IMG/VR virus record: IMGVR_UViG_3300045125_000023
Coordinates: 1-39,916 of that record
Origin: a virus
DNA length: 39,916 nucleotides
Reading direction: 5' to 3' (one strand)
In this document: one piece after another, positions 28,602 through 39,916 of the stretch
Numbering within the stretch: position 1 is the first letter of the stretch
Layout of the letters: each line of letters starts with the position of its first letter
Made by a program: the position numbers and the translations under genes
Notes under the pieces: model-generated
What the model saw: only the letters and a program-made list of their open reading frames with translations
Database searches by the model: none
Told to the model about the DNA's origin: nothing

Positions 28602-31600
28602 TAGTTATCCCTCGATAGATCGAATATTAAAGCAGACTTAAATCCAGCGCAACCACTAACATCCCCTTCATACCCTTCAGATAGTCTATCATAAGTAATA
28701 AAATCTCTAATTCCTAGATTAGAATTATGAATGGTAACTTTCTTTGGTCTTCCAGAGAATCCTAAACTTGCATTTTGAGAATTAGCAAATGCTCTAGATG
28801 CAGATTCATCAAGAATACACTGTGTTGGATTATTTTCAAGCATTTCCGAACAATAATAAAATCCTGAAGTCCATAAAGTTTCTGCAACACCATCACCATT
28901 AGCATCTACTAATTTTAGTAAATCTGGATAGAGAGAGCTTACTTCAGTTCTTCCTGGTGGAATAATCGCTGATAATTGAGCGGAACAGTTATATCCTTGT
29001 GCAAAAATTTGATACGCTGGACCTACTACTCCAGAGAAATTTGTACCGTTTGAAGGTGCTCCATTTGTATATCCATACAAATCACTTGCTAGTAGCTTTG
29101 CACTAGACTTTGGACTCCAATAAATTCTAAATATACCTTTGTTATTAAAGGTTTGATTACCACCTAATTGGAATTTAGTATTCATGTTGTAATTTATTCC
29201 AGCACCTCCAATATTAATTTTTTCTCCAGTGGACTCGCTTCCAGTTATATAAGCATATCTATTAAATGGAGAATTGAATGAGAATCCTGTGGGAATAGTC
29301 CAGACAGCACTACCAGCACCAAAGAAATCTAGTACACTAAGTACTCCAGTATCAGGTGTTCCTACTGGAGCACCTGAGGCTATTCTATAACCAGCACCAC
29401 CGTCTGAAGATACCCAGAATGCACTAGGTCCGTGATAGATAGTGTCTGCTGGGTGTAACCCACTAACCGAAAGATATGAAGCATTCAATCTAGAAGTATC
29501 AGCAATATTCCAGATCATTAATTTATTACAATCACTTCCACTAGCATCATAAATAACACCATCTAATTCAGACGAATTTGGTCCAACTGGGAAGTGAACA
29601 TTTTTAACATTTACAACACTATTATCAACTGCTCTAACACAAACTCCTCCACTTGTTTTTGTTTTTCTAGTATTGTAGTTTGAGTAGTATTCACTATTCC
29701 ATCTTGAACAATATGTGTGTATACAGCAAAATCGGTTGTGTTAAATACTTTTGGAGTAGAAGGAATACTAAATCCACCAACAGCATTATCAAATAGATAC
29801 TCTATATGCATTCTTCTATTTTGACCATTAGGATAGAATTGTAAAGACCCGCAAGAAGTAAGTCCAACTAGTAGCGTAACTTGACATATAGTCTTGAACT
29901 TGACCTACAAGCCCTGCACCCGTAGCTATTCCTACTGGACCTCTAACCCAATTAGCTCTCCAATCTCCTAAATCTTTTAAATTTATTGTTGAATTTTTAT
30001 TTGCAACTAAACACGCTCTAGTTGAATGCAATTCAACGTGAGTATGATTAGCTTTATCAGTCAGTGAAAAACCACTAATATCATAACCTACTTGATCTTT
30101 TGTTTTTGGAGGTTGTATATTTAGAACTGAATTATTTTCAACTAAAGCGTCAACCCCAAACTGGGATATTACAGTTGGACCGTATATATTTATAACCGAG
30201 TTATTTTCTCCATGTAACCCAGCCACATATTGCTGATAAGGATAATCTTCACTTCCAGCGATCCAAGTGCATCCTGTCTTACTTCCAAATAAAGAAGCAT
30301 TAGAGTTATTGACAACTTTTAAAAATCTTCCAGGAATAGCTACAGAAGGATAGTGATTATTTGCCCAAGCATATGTGTGAAGAAGATCTATATTAGATCC
30401 ATTTTCTACAGACACTGATGGTAATTTTTCTCCAACTATTCCTGAAACTAAAGTAAATCCGTGATCATTTGTTAATAGAGTATTTCCATAGTTATCTGGT
30501 ATATAATTTTTTCTTTCAAATCCAAAATAACTATTATTATTAAGTTTTATATGTTGTCCATTAGAAGATAGATCAAGTTGATATCTAACCGATTGTCCCG
30601 CAGTTCCTGGATTATAAGAAGAATCCCAAATTAAAGAAGAGTTTCTTGCTTTAATTCCTTGTTTTTGACTACAATCAACAGTTAGTTCTTGGAATGTAAA
30701 TCTAGAAGTGTCTGCTTCAATTCCTATGTAGTTTCCATAAACATCTACTAATCCTTGAGTATCTACTACAGAGTTATTTAATTCAATTCCAACTTGAGTA
30801 TTAAGTTCGGAAGCTAGAACACTTTGTCCTGAGGGATCAGTAGCTATTGTTCTTTGTTTACCACCATAAAGTTTTGAATTGTTTAATACAAATCCAGCGT
30901 AGTTTCTAGAAGCGACTATTGCAAAATCAAGACCTGATGCTCCATTATCTCCTACAGAAGTAGATGTAGCATCAATTTGATTTGAACTTAGAATAACTTC
31001 ACTATTAAATATATTGAAACCTATACCTTTGTTTGGAACTCTTGTTCCTGTTCCACTGATATCGTAGTTTCTACCTGAATACGCTGATCTAGAAAGAATA
31101 ACTTTAGAATTATTAAATCTAAAACCAGAATCTCTATTTCTTATAGTAGAACAGTTCTCTAAAAGAACACTAGAGTTTTTGATATCAATTCCAACGTCTT
31201 CTCTATTTTCATTATTTACAAAGAAATTCCTAATATAAATAGGACCATCACAATTTTCTACTCTAATTTTTGTTAACTTATTAAAATAAATATTACCTGT
31301 GCATCTATTGTTATTAGAGATATTATCTCTTTTTAGACCATAAGCTGAATAATATTCATTAATTCCGCTTATATCAAATGTGCTTTTGTGTAAGATCAGA
31401 TCCTATGCCAGTGTTAACACTTTCATAAACTAGAGCACCTACTCCGAATGCATTTTCATATCCATTTACTCTAGGTAAAGATCTACCATCTACAATAGAC
31501 ATAGGTGCTTTTCTAAGAGTATGGATTGGATATGTAATTAAATTGCCTACGCTTTGATTGGCTCGTTGATCTGATACGCTACTAAAAACCTTTGTAGAAA

Positions 31601-32152
31601 TACTTATACAAGATGAATCAGTTAAGAACAGAACTAACATCAACTGAAGAAACAGCTCTAATAATTGAATGGTAAGAATTTACCGTAGGACTAGCTACAG
31701 TATACGCTATAGCGGAACTAGATAAAACTCTACTAAAATTTCTATTAATAATTTCAATAGATCCTCTTTCCTCTATTCTAAAAATTATTTAATTCTAGTG
31801 GTCCCATATTACCGAAGTTAGCCACTTCTATCAATACAGGGAATCTAACTACTTTTGGTATAGCAGCGATACACGCACTAACTGAGGTAAATATATTTCT
31901 ATTAGCGGCTAGAGTAGCAGCGGGAGCATCGGCAGAAACTACTAAAGCCAATCCTGGGACACCTGCCGAGGTAGCGAAACCCGCTTGTTCCCATAGCTCA
32001 TATGTTCGCTCTTCTAGGTCATATAGTGGAAGGTTATCTTGCTCCCAGTTATAGAAAGAACTAGTATCATACTTGGATACATAAGGTGTCCAAGAGTTAT
32101 AAAGTTTTACGCTACCGCTACTGGTATAAATATCGTTAGGATTAAAAGGCAT
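28601..32152 (-). CDS. Right-handed beta-helix tail spike or fibre
   Basis: About 1,183 residues. The N-terminal anchor is MPFNPNDIYTSSGSVKLYNS, then YNWEQDNLPLYDLEERTYEL. A long repeat domain follows with rungs built on N-[NS]-S-x-[VIL]-x-[VIL]: examples are KNSSVLLENCS, NNSKVILSRS, FNSEVILSSN, NNSVVDTQG, ENNSVINIYG, ENNSVLNIQ, NKNSTINLKD and DNSVVNVKNV. This Asn-ladder pattern is that of parallel beta-helix spikes and pectate-lyase-like folds. The C-terminal domain is different (GHPADTIYHG-like region, then GINYNMNTKFQLGG, SEMLENNPTQCILDE, end GCAGFKSALIFDLSRDN). It likely binds or degrades host surface polysaccharide. Frameshifts near 31790, 31640, 31378, 29835 and 29620. Confidence 0.8.
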
Positions 32153-32153
32153 T

Positions 32154-32754
32154 TTAGAAGTTCAATGTCCATCTGAAGATTAGACTAAAATCACTAGTCT
32201 TTCGTATATTACTAAAGGTTCTATAACAAACAAGAATAGGTCTTGGGTCAGCATTACCCGTGGGATTTCTCATTAACATACCAATCTCATTTAAACTTAA
32301 ATCAGAACCAGATCTGTTTATATTATTGCAAGCGTCCTCGTCTTAATACCAAGGTATATCTAACAGAAGAGTTTCCAATTCTTGTTATCTTTCCTTTAGG
32401 AATGAGTGCTGCTGCTTTAGTTGATAATGTGTTATTAGTTATTTGAGATCTAGTATCAACAAATAAATTACTATTAGATCCATACTCAGCAGCAGTTAAT
32501 TCTCCTGATAGTTGAAAAATAGAACTCGTAACTCCACCTGCTGGTGGTCCAGAAACGCCTACTTGAAATCTATCAATTTGATAATCTAATATACTGTTTG
32601 AACCAGATCCTGTAAAGTGATAGGATAAACCGACACCCATACCCGATACAATCATGTTAGGATCATCTAATAAAACTTCCTCAGAACCATCCTTATTTAC
32701 TTTAATGATGGTTAAGTGTCCGTTGATTCCTAAATCATCTACAAAATTTTTCAT
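32154..32754 (-). CDS. Small virion structural protein B (paralogue of the next gene)
   Basis: About 200 residues. The start MKNFVDDLGINGHLTII is chosen because its ATG overlaps the preceding stop (ATGA). It continues NKDGSEEVLLDDPNMIVSGM, GVGLSYHFTGSGSNSILDYQ, IDRFQVGVSGPPAGGVTSSI, LIPKGKITRIGNSSVRYTLV and, after one indel, SGSDLSLNEIGMLMRNP ending DFSLIFRWTLNF. It shares with 32751-33871 both the L-x-[DE]-P-N-M-I-V-x-G-x-G motif and the aromatic C-terminal strand (I-x-x-R/W-x-L). Probably a baseplate-periphery or fibre-attachment subunit. Confidence 0.65.
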
Positions 32755-33871
32755 AAGAATTTCAATCTCCACTTAATGAGTAAGTTTTTATTATAATAGT
32801 CTCCATTAGTTCCTTCAATAAATCCTAAATTTTTACTAAGACCTTTCCTACAGAAAAGTTTATACTTCCTTGGATTATTTAGTTGTCCAAATGCAAATGG
32901 TGGAGTATTTCCAGATTGTAGAGTTTTTGCATATCAATCGTCCATAATCCTAAATGATAAATACCTCCGTACATATTAGCAAACCCTATGTCTCCAGAAG
33001 CTAGAGATACTGAATACTCAATAATACCGTTTGAAGAAAAGTTAGAATTTGCTGATATGCAAAGTCCACTAGCCGTGCTACTCATTAAATAGGAACCTGC
33101 TGGTACACTAGACATTATCATATTAACAAAACCAGATACGTCCATAGAACTAGCTGAGTTAAAATAACCACCTATAACTGGAACTATAGCTTCAGTAACA
33201 TAAGGTGTAGGAGTATCATCTGCTCTTCTAATATATTCTTTGTGATAAAAACTACCAGCAGGAAGCTTTCCACTAGCATCTGGAAAACATCCAAGTAAAC
33301 TAGCCACAGCTACGGCTGATACAGTTGAACTAAAAACTGTATTTTGCATCATACTACTAAAAATAGCAGAGGGCATAAAATTAGTTAGTTGTCCATTCGA
33401 TGGAAATACAGAGCTAACTGCGATACCTCCTACTATTGCAGACATCCTAATATTAGGCTCCAACACTGTTAGTATTGGATCTGGAGGAACAGGTAATCCT
33501 ACTTTAGGAGGTATACATAAAAGTTCCGGCAGCTTCAGAGTAATTTTCTATAGAAGATATAAAAAAGTTATTGCTGGTATTACTCCACTAATATTAAGTA
33601 AATTAGCTCTATCGGTTACTATTAATTCTTTAGTAGAATCAAAAGCATGAGCATTCTGATTATAAGCATCTTTACCAGTTCCAAAAGATATAGCTTGAAT
33701 TCTGTAATTAGAAGCATCAAGAATAGCTGAGGTAGCCGTATTTTGTATTCCAGATAATGATCTAGATACGGTCATTATATCTGCTAATAGCTCACCAGCA
33801 CCATCAACGATCATGTTGGGTTCTCTTAATATTAGCTCATCTCCAGACCAAATTTCTACTTCGCCTCTCAT
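32751..33871 (-). CDS. Virion structural protein A (paralogue of the 32154 gene)
   Basis: About 373 residues. It starts MRGEVEIWSGDELILREPNM, then IVDGAGELLADIMTVSRSLS, SNYRIQAISFGTGKDAYNQN, a frameshifted hinge near 33500-33560, FPSNGQLTNFMPSAIFSSMM, KLPAGSFYHKEYIRRADDTP, a beta-rich domain (GIIEYSVSLASGDIGFANMY, GGIYHLGLWTIDMQK) and the end FCRKGLSKNLGFIEGTNGDY then LLIKWRLKFL. Both ends resemble gene B; the central domain (about 170 residues) is extra. Start and stop both overlap neighbours (TAATG, ATGA). The EPNMIVDGAGELLADIMT motif recurs in marine T4-like structural proteins as I recall. Confidence 0.68.
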
Positions 33872-36800
33872 TAGTTATCAAACTCCACACTTGTATAGTT
33901 ATTATAGGTTGACGCTTTTGTGTTTGGAACCCAATCAGGATTTGTTCTATAATTTAATCTGCTTCCACCGTTCACTTCCATTATTCCAGAAGTTATAGTA
34001 GCATCTCTCGTAGCTAAATTAGTAGAATATAATCCAGTTTCTTGAGCTATTAATCCGTTAAAGAATCTTCATAATATCTCGAAGTTCTTCTTTTTCGAGA
34101 TACATTAAATCTTCCTTAACAAAAGGAACTAGGGGTATTCCTTCAGTTTCTATTCCATATCCTAGAGGTATAGCTGCTCTATCTCTAAGAGTTAAATCTT
34201 GTAGTTGAATTGAATCAATTAATAGATATACATTTGATTTAGGAATTAAAAATATTTCTACAATATAATTAGTATCATCTCTATGGACTTGCTCAGTAAT
34301 CTTATACTCTGGATCTTGTATAGGTATAATTTCTAAATACTCTGAGTTATTCTGAGTGGTGTAGTTTCTAGTATCAAAATCTAGAGAGTATGTTTCAAGA
34401 TACTCTTGCTTTAAATTCTGTATTGATAAATTATTAACTTCCGAAGTAGGAACGGCAAAATTACCAAAGCAAGCTAATCCTGTTGGAGGCTTCATTTCAA
34501 AATTATAAATATTAGAAGATTGTATAACTTTGTTTATGGATAACTCTGAAGTTCTCATCGGAGTCCATCTACCTGAAACCCAAGACCAGATTAACCCATC
34601 TTTAGGTTGAGTATGAATCCAAACACCCATTTGAGGCACCACCTAAAATAGGTTCATGCTCGTTAGCTACCACAGCTTTAATATTTAATTTGAATCTGTG
34701 ATTCTTTACAAAGTAATTTCTTCTATCTCCATAAGAAGATAAATCAAATCTTATCCTGGGTAGTCCTCCAATAGACTTACATTTTATTACTGTATTTTCT
34801 ATTAAATAATCATCCATGCCTTTTACAGCACCAGAAGAATTCAATTTAAATATTGAGAAGCTGTTTAGATTTGCGCACCTGATATATCGCATGAATTCTA
34901 TACCACTTAAAATATGAGGATTTCTAAATTCTGCATTATAAGGTCTTCCTTCAATAAAAGTTCCACTAAGAGGTATTACACCCTGTTCACTAGTGGTTAC
35001 TACTGTGGTTCCATTAGCACCAGTTTTCCAAATACTATTAACATCTATAGCACTTGATGTATACACATCTGTTGCAATTAAATTACTAACAGCAGATCCT
35101 ACTATTTCAAAGTTGCAATTAAATAATCCTTGTCCAAGTACATGAGCAAAAATGTTTCCACCTGTTTTATCCATCTCTACAGGATTTAAACTATGCTTTT
35201 GCAAAATACTTACAATACTCTCTGTGTAGTTCGTGTAATCCTCTACCAAAACTAAAGTTTTCATAGTCAGCAAAAGAATTTATTACCATACCACTTGCTA
35301 CAGCTTGGTTAGCCAAGCTTACAATATTATTCTTCCAATAAGCGTCTCTAGAGTATTTTGAAGTAGTAGTTTTTCTTATAATTGAACTACTTAAAGATTT
35401 AGCTTTCTCGTATAAAAGCTTATTCATAGTTATGTAAATCTGTGGAACCTGTCCTTCTATCAACATAACGAGAAGGTCTAGATCCTTCCTCTGGGACTTT
35501 GGCATTCGAGCCTAATGAATAAAGTCCTCGATAAGGGAATGTACTGCTTGTGTATATTCCTGAAAAAGCTCTAGGTGAATCATATTTTTCACAAGCGTGC
35601 CAAACTCCTGAAGGATTAATTGGATCTACTACTGGATGGAATCTTCCTGCGGAAGCAACATATCCTAAGGTTAATTCACCTAATGACGAAGGGAATGATG
35701 ATTCATATACAGAAGGATCATAGGTTACAGGTCCATTAAATCCTGTACGATCATAATAACCTTCATGTGGTAACAAATATTTTAGATTACGTCTTCTTAC
35801 TGCTCTTCTAGCTACATTCTGTACAGGAGTTATGGTAGTAACTGAAGACAATAAATTATCTAAAATATTATCGACAGATGCTCGTTTAAATGTGCTTAAT
35901 CCACCTCTACCAGAATCAGAACCTAATCCAGTAGTATCCCCCACCTCCTGTGGCAAAGCTCATAGCTGCACCACTGTATTCAAAGCTACCTAAAACTGAA
36001 GCGGATGTATAAGAAGCAAAGTAAGTATCTGTATCTATTCCAATGTAATCATACTTTGTAGAAGATGTTGTAAAAATCATCTGCTGCACTTCTCCGTTTA
36101 AGTTTACTTTAGCTACCGCATGACCTGGAGAGAATTCTTTAACCACTCTCGCAGCTTCATACAGTGCATACTTACCATCGCCTTCTAAAGTAGTCTTCCT
36201 ACTAAAATCAAAATCAGTATCATCAAAATTTACAAATAAGTGAGAAGACTCTTCCGACACCAAAGACTTAATAAGTTTCTATCAAAGTTAGAAATATTAA
36301 GTATAAACTCATCAAAGTTTGGTGGAGTTTGGATTGAGCTCATAAGAACATTAACCAATCACTTAAAGATGCTAAATCGGTATCAGCAACAACCACTACT
36401 GCTTATTAAAAATCACCAACTTCTTCAGCAAAATCATTATTAACTTTAAAGCATTTTAGTCCTTCGGACAATGAAATCAACCATCTCAGCAGTTATACTA
36501 CAATCTTTGTAATACTTAATTTCCTCAAAAGGAGGTAAAGGATAATTTATTTTACCAACGATAACTAAATAAGAAATTAAAATCTCCAACTGGTTTTAAA
36601 TAAACTGCTTCATCACCTCGTTGTAATTCAGTCTCACCTGCTAAAATAAACACCAGATCCAAAGTACTCCATACGCTGTAGCCTCTCTGAATGCTTTCTT
36701 TGAATCTCCAGCTAATTTAGCATTAAATCTCATAAGCTTGAAAAACCTACTAACTGCTACTTTCCATGCATATGAGCGTATTCACATTAGGTTCGCCTAT

Positions 36801-38328
36801 CTATGTGATATAGATTCCAAACTCTCTTTCACCTGCATTTATTATCTAATAACATTAATCTAGGAGGATTAAATACTTTTCCATTAGATATAAAAATTAT
36901 TTGGGAATGCTTTATAAAGATCTAATATTATCGAGTCTGTAACTATTTTTAAATTTTCTTTCTAACCATTGTTATATTGATATGGCATTAGCTCTGCTGC
37001 TACTGAAAGTTCGTCCAGGGTATTTAAATCTTTAAATAAAGTGACTCTGTACCTAATGAGTACCAAATAATGTGCGGTAAATAAGATTCCCAGAGTTCTG
37101 TAATTTTCCTGACACATCAAACACAGAATCAACAACTAACAGATTTTATAGCAGCTTGTATAGCTTCTACCGTTCCACAAGATTTATAAAGATCTATGGC
37201 TGCAAGAAGTTGGTGTCTCCATTTAGTGGCAGAGTTACCTCTAATTTAAATCCAATTAGATCTGCAATATATTGTAAATGATCATCTCTAACATTCTCAG
37301 TTTATCATAACCAAACCAATATTTTCTACTTGATCACTTATATCTGCAAACTGATATGCTAGGTATTTAAAAATTTCATGGGTCCTTTTGAAACTAAATC
37401 TTCAAGATATAGACCAGAATCTAAAAATTGATCAAATGCGTTTTTTACAGAAAAATCAGTTTGATCAATATACAGTGGAGAATAAACAGAATATTCACTA
37501 ATGTTTTTAGTCCCTCTAATTTTTGAGTTCCTGATTAAAGTAGTATGCAACAGATTCACTGATGAAGTATTTAAACTGCATCCGCTATTCCAGAAATATA
37601 GGCTGTAGGAATATAATTATTATAAGATCCTAAATAATTACTTCTCCATAAATGCTCAGTTAAACCTTTTATACCATCTACAGTTTCTAGTTTATTTCCT
37701 CTGTATAACTGTATTTAAATGATTGTAAAACAAAACTAGATGGAGAATACTCTATAGGTCTCACCACCTAACCTAAATCCTCTCTTCCACCTATATTTAA
37801 AAAATAAAAAACCAGCCGAGAGCATCTACTAAGTAATTATGAACACTACTAGCATTAACATCATTAGTTAAAGAAGATAATGTAGAAATATTGTCTTGTA
37901 TTCTGTTTTCTATGTTCGTGGGTGGAACTATCTTTGGTAGTAATACTCCAGATAAATATGAATTAAACTCTGCGTTTGTATTAAAAATTTGCTAGAGAAG
38001 TTCCATAGGCATGGCAGTATTTTTGATTCAAAATCATAAGGAGATATATTTGTTAATTTATTTTGTTTTACGAAATATTGACAAATACCATAAATGTTAT
38101 CTAAGTTCTCTGTTTGAGTTCCAGGAATTGATGATAGAGGTATTACTTGTGAAAAATTTTGTGCTAATTTTATATGGCAATTTATAAGTTCCGATAAAGG
38201 ATTTAAACCCTCTCCACTAAGATTAATATCTTCCTCTGTATAAATATTAGAGTAATAGCTTCAAGAATATCCACAAAATTTGTTTTGTGGTACTTCCTAA
38301 TTTTAGGATTAAAGTTATTAACAGCCAT
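33871..38328 (-). CDS. Very large baseplate/tail structural protein (gp7 position)
   Basis: About 1,485 residues if it is one gene. I see no internal stop-start that fits a gene boundary. It starts MAVNNFNPKIRKYHKTNFVD with a TAATG overlap to gp6. Readable parts: NCHIKLAQNFSQVIPLSSIP, DNIYGICQYFVKQNKLTNIS, KNISEYSVYSPLYIDQTDFS, PPNFDEFILNISNFDRNLLS, VVKEFSPGHAVAKVNLNGEV, RRNLKYLLPHEGYYDRTGF, ENFSFGRGLHELHREYCKYF, HSLNPVEMDKTGGNIFAHVL, ASNGVWIHTQPKDGLIWSW, and the end VPNTKASTYNNYTSVEFDN. T4 gp7 (1,032 residues) is the only wedge protein of comparable size and order, so a wedge role is inferred from position. Damage is heavy at 36450-38300. Confidence 0.6.
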
Positions 38329-39833
38329 TAGTCTAGTAACTCAATATTAATTGTTAGATTGTTTAGTTGAATTATTTCATTAAATTCAATAGGAACATCC
38401 TGACTCAAATTATCTATAGAGGAGAATCTTACCTCTTCAATTTCAAATATTTTTCTGTTTAATTCTGCAATAATCAAATCCTGACCGAACTCTCTATTAT
38501 CAACATTCATATATCTTAATATACTATCTCTAACACTAGCTTTTATTTGATCTTGATTTTCTTCTAATTCTCTATCTATTCTTTACTGTTACAACTAAGT
38601 CTATAGTTCTTATTAATCCATCTACAATAACAAGATCATCTGTTGCCATTTTCTTTCTACTCATCGCTTCTAATAATTGAGTTTTAAAATTTGTAGTAGC
38701 TCTTTGTAATTGAATATCTGAAGCTTTTTCTAAAACATAAATATCAATTACGTTAGCAGAAGAATAGGCTTTTCTTAATGCTGCTAGCTCGTTCCTACAG
38801 TTCCATAGTTACTAATAAACGTATTAGCAAAACTGAGTAATCTTCTAGAGTAACAAGTCTATCTTGTCTTCTAAAAGTTAATGGAGCATACCTCTTTGCG
38901 TGTTCTATTGTTTCAGCATTAGATCCACCTGTGCCTTTAGATATATTTGTAGGCGCAGCTTGTCCCGTTCCTACTGCAACAGGTACTGTCAAATTTAAAT
39001 AGTTATTAGGAATATTACCTCTAGTTCCTCCACCAATTCTATATTGAACTAGATACGAAGCATTTTCTGAAGGACTTATTCCAGTGTTGTTATCTCCAAA
39101 AAGAACTGTAGCGTTGTAATTATCACTCATATATTACCTGGAATATCTTATCATTTATTCCAGAAGCAAAGTAAATATTTTCAACTTCTGTATAAGCACC
39201 TTCTAGAATTATTGTTTGTAGGACTGCAGTAATAAATACTTGAACACTACCATCAACAACTGGACCTTGTATAAGTTTTATTGATTTAACACCCTCTGTA
39301 GCGGCAAAATCTCCTGTCTCCTGAACAAGTGCCCCTTCTTGCAATATTAGGATTATCAACATACGTTTTTTAAAGAACCTTTTCCCTTCTGAATTAGCTA
39401 CTAAGTTTAGGGTTCCAGTTGAGTTGATAGTATCAACAAAACCATTTAACAACTTTATATAACGTAAAAGTAAGTGATCCACCATCTTCGGGTGATGTTG
39501 TATTACTATTCTTTTGAGAAGGGCTTATACTGAATGATTACGATTATTTAAAGAGGTATTAGTTCTAACAGTTAGTTTAGCTTGAGCCGCTGCGCCTCAA
39601 TGGAGCTTTCACTTTTACTCCAATTAAATTTAATAACTTCTTTTACACTTCTGATCTTTTGTTTGGCAGTAACTAAAAAGTTTTCATTAGCTAACATATC
39701 AGCTTTCATGGACAATACAGCACCCATATAAGCAGCTAATTCTATAAACATCATTCCTAAATCTGATTCTACAAAGTATTGATAGTCGTTAGGATATACT
39801 CTGCTTTAGCATAGTTAATTAAAGAATTTCAAA
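38328..39833 (-). CDS. 6: Baseplate wedge protein gp6-like (baseplate J family), 5' end missing
   Basis: Joins the six wedges of the baseplate. The N-terminus is cut by the adapter. Readable parts: YPNDYQYFVESDLGMMFIEL, AAYMGAVLSMKADMLANENF (the standard gp6 helix pair), then GALVQETGDFAATEGVKSIK, EVENIYFASGINDKIFQVIY, NYNATVLFGDNNTGISPSE, YRIGGGTRGNIPNNYLNL, GGSNAETIEHAKRYAPLTFR and RQDRLVTLEDYSVL, the baseplate-J signature (GG.(D/N)AE..(E)..(K)..AP..FR.Q.R.VT..DY). The C-terminus is LRYMNVDNREFGQDLIIAEL and ends IQLNNLTINIELLD. About 500 residues are present. Frameshifts near 39770, 39600, 39500, 39345, 39128, 38830 and 38580. Confidence 0.85.
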
Positions 39834-39916
39834 TGAAGCGGCGCACGAAAAACGCGAAAGCGTTTCAATGATAAATGCGAAAACGGTTAAACACCCAAAT
39901 TCGAGGCTGAACGAAG
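39834..39916 (-). other. Untrimmed Nanopore rapid adapter (reverse complement), right end
   Basis: TGAAGCGGCGCACGAAAAAC begins at 39834 and the adapter core ends at 39884. GGTTAAACACCC follows, then a tail ending CTGAACGAAG, which is the reverse complement of the ONT leader CTTCGTTCAG. No barcode lies between the GGTTAAACACCC flank and the adapter core. Not phage DNA. Confidence 0.93.

Noticed and set aside
1-39916. Terminal inverted repeats of a linear phage genome or transposon
   Set aside because: The repeats match the ONT rapid adapter and its flank, and they interrupt gp46 on the left and gp6 on the right.
1-39916. tRNA genes
   Set aside because: By eye I found no cloverleaf with a CCA end or T-loop signature in the short gaps between genes. 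A tRNA scan would be needed to exclude one fully.

Overview
The window is almost certainly one uncorrected Oxford Nanopore read (about 39.8 kb of insert) from a T4-type contractile-tailed phage (myovirus). The two ends are near-perfect reverse complements of each other (1-64 and 39834-39916). They match, from memory, the ONT rapid-kit transposase adapter, so they are not phage sequence. Nearly every gene is broken by 1-2 base indels, often in homopolymers. The errors are densest in the first ~5.6 kb. I merged frame fragments into single genes where the protein logic continues across a shift. I treat the breaks as read errors, not pseudogenes. The DNA is AT-rich. From memory, many proteins resemble those of marine T4-like phages of cyanobacteria, SAR11 and relatives; no search was possible.

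Layout, left to right. Positions 65-5622 are a minus-strand replication, recombination and nucleotide module: SbcC-like gp46 (truncated by the read end), SbcD-like gp47, ThyX, a family A DNA polymerase and a family 4-like uracil-DNA glycosylase. Positions 5636-7241 are a mixed-strand patch: a gp55-like late sigma factor (+), a thioredoxin-like protein and a small conserved protein (-), and a PD-(D/E)XK Holliday-junction-resolvase-like protein (+). From 7260 to the right end everything is on the minus strand and encodes the virion. In transcription order (right to left) it runs: baseplate wedge gp6-like (5' end cut off by the read), a very large gp7-position protein, two paralogous small structural proteins, a beta-helix spike, further fibre-like proteins, three prohead-core-region proteins, the gp21-like prohead protease, four accessory genes, the gp22-like scaffold, the gp23-like major capsid protein, neck proteins (including gp14-like), gp15-like tail terminator, a PAAR tip protein, gp18 sheath, gp19 tube and a 776-residue protein of unknown function. 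Portal and terminase genes are not in the window.

The most interesting feature is a set of four otherwise dissimilar proteins, three beside the protease-scaffold-capsid genes and one in the neck region. They share an N-terminal leader of the form Y-[KN]-x-[LI]-[GA]-x-[LI]-[LIV]-x-E-A. Its end is exactly the [LI]-x-E/A cleavage site of T4-type gp21 proteases, and it resembles the capsid-targeting peptides of T4 internal proteins. One of the four is a ~670-residue Ala/Gly-rich protein with two glycine-zipper blocks. Together they look like a set of head-packaged, possibly ejected proteins. A second pattern is that five genes at transcription-unit starts lack a Shine-Dalgarno sequence and carry a TATAAT-like hexamer 3-9 nt before the ATG.
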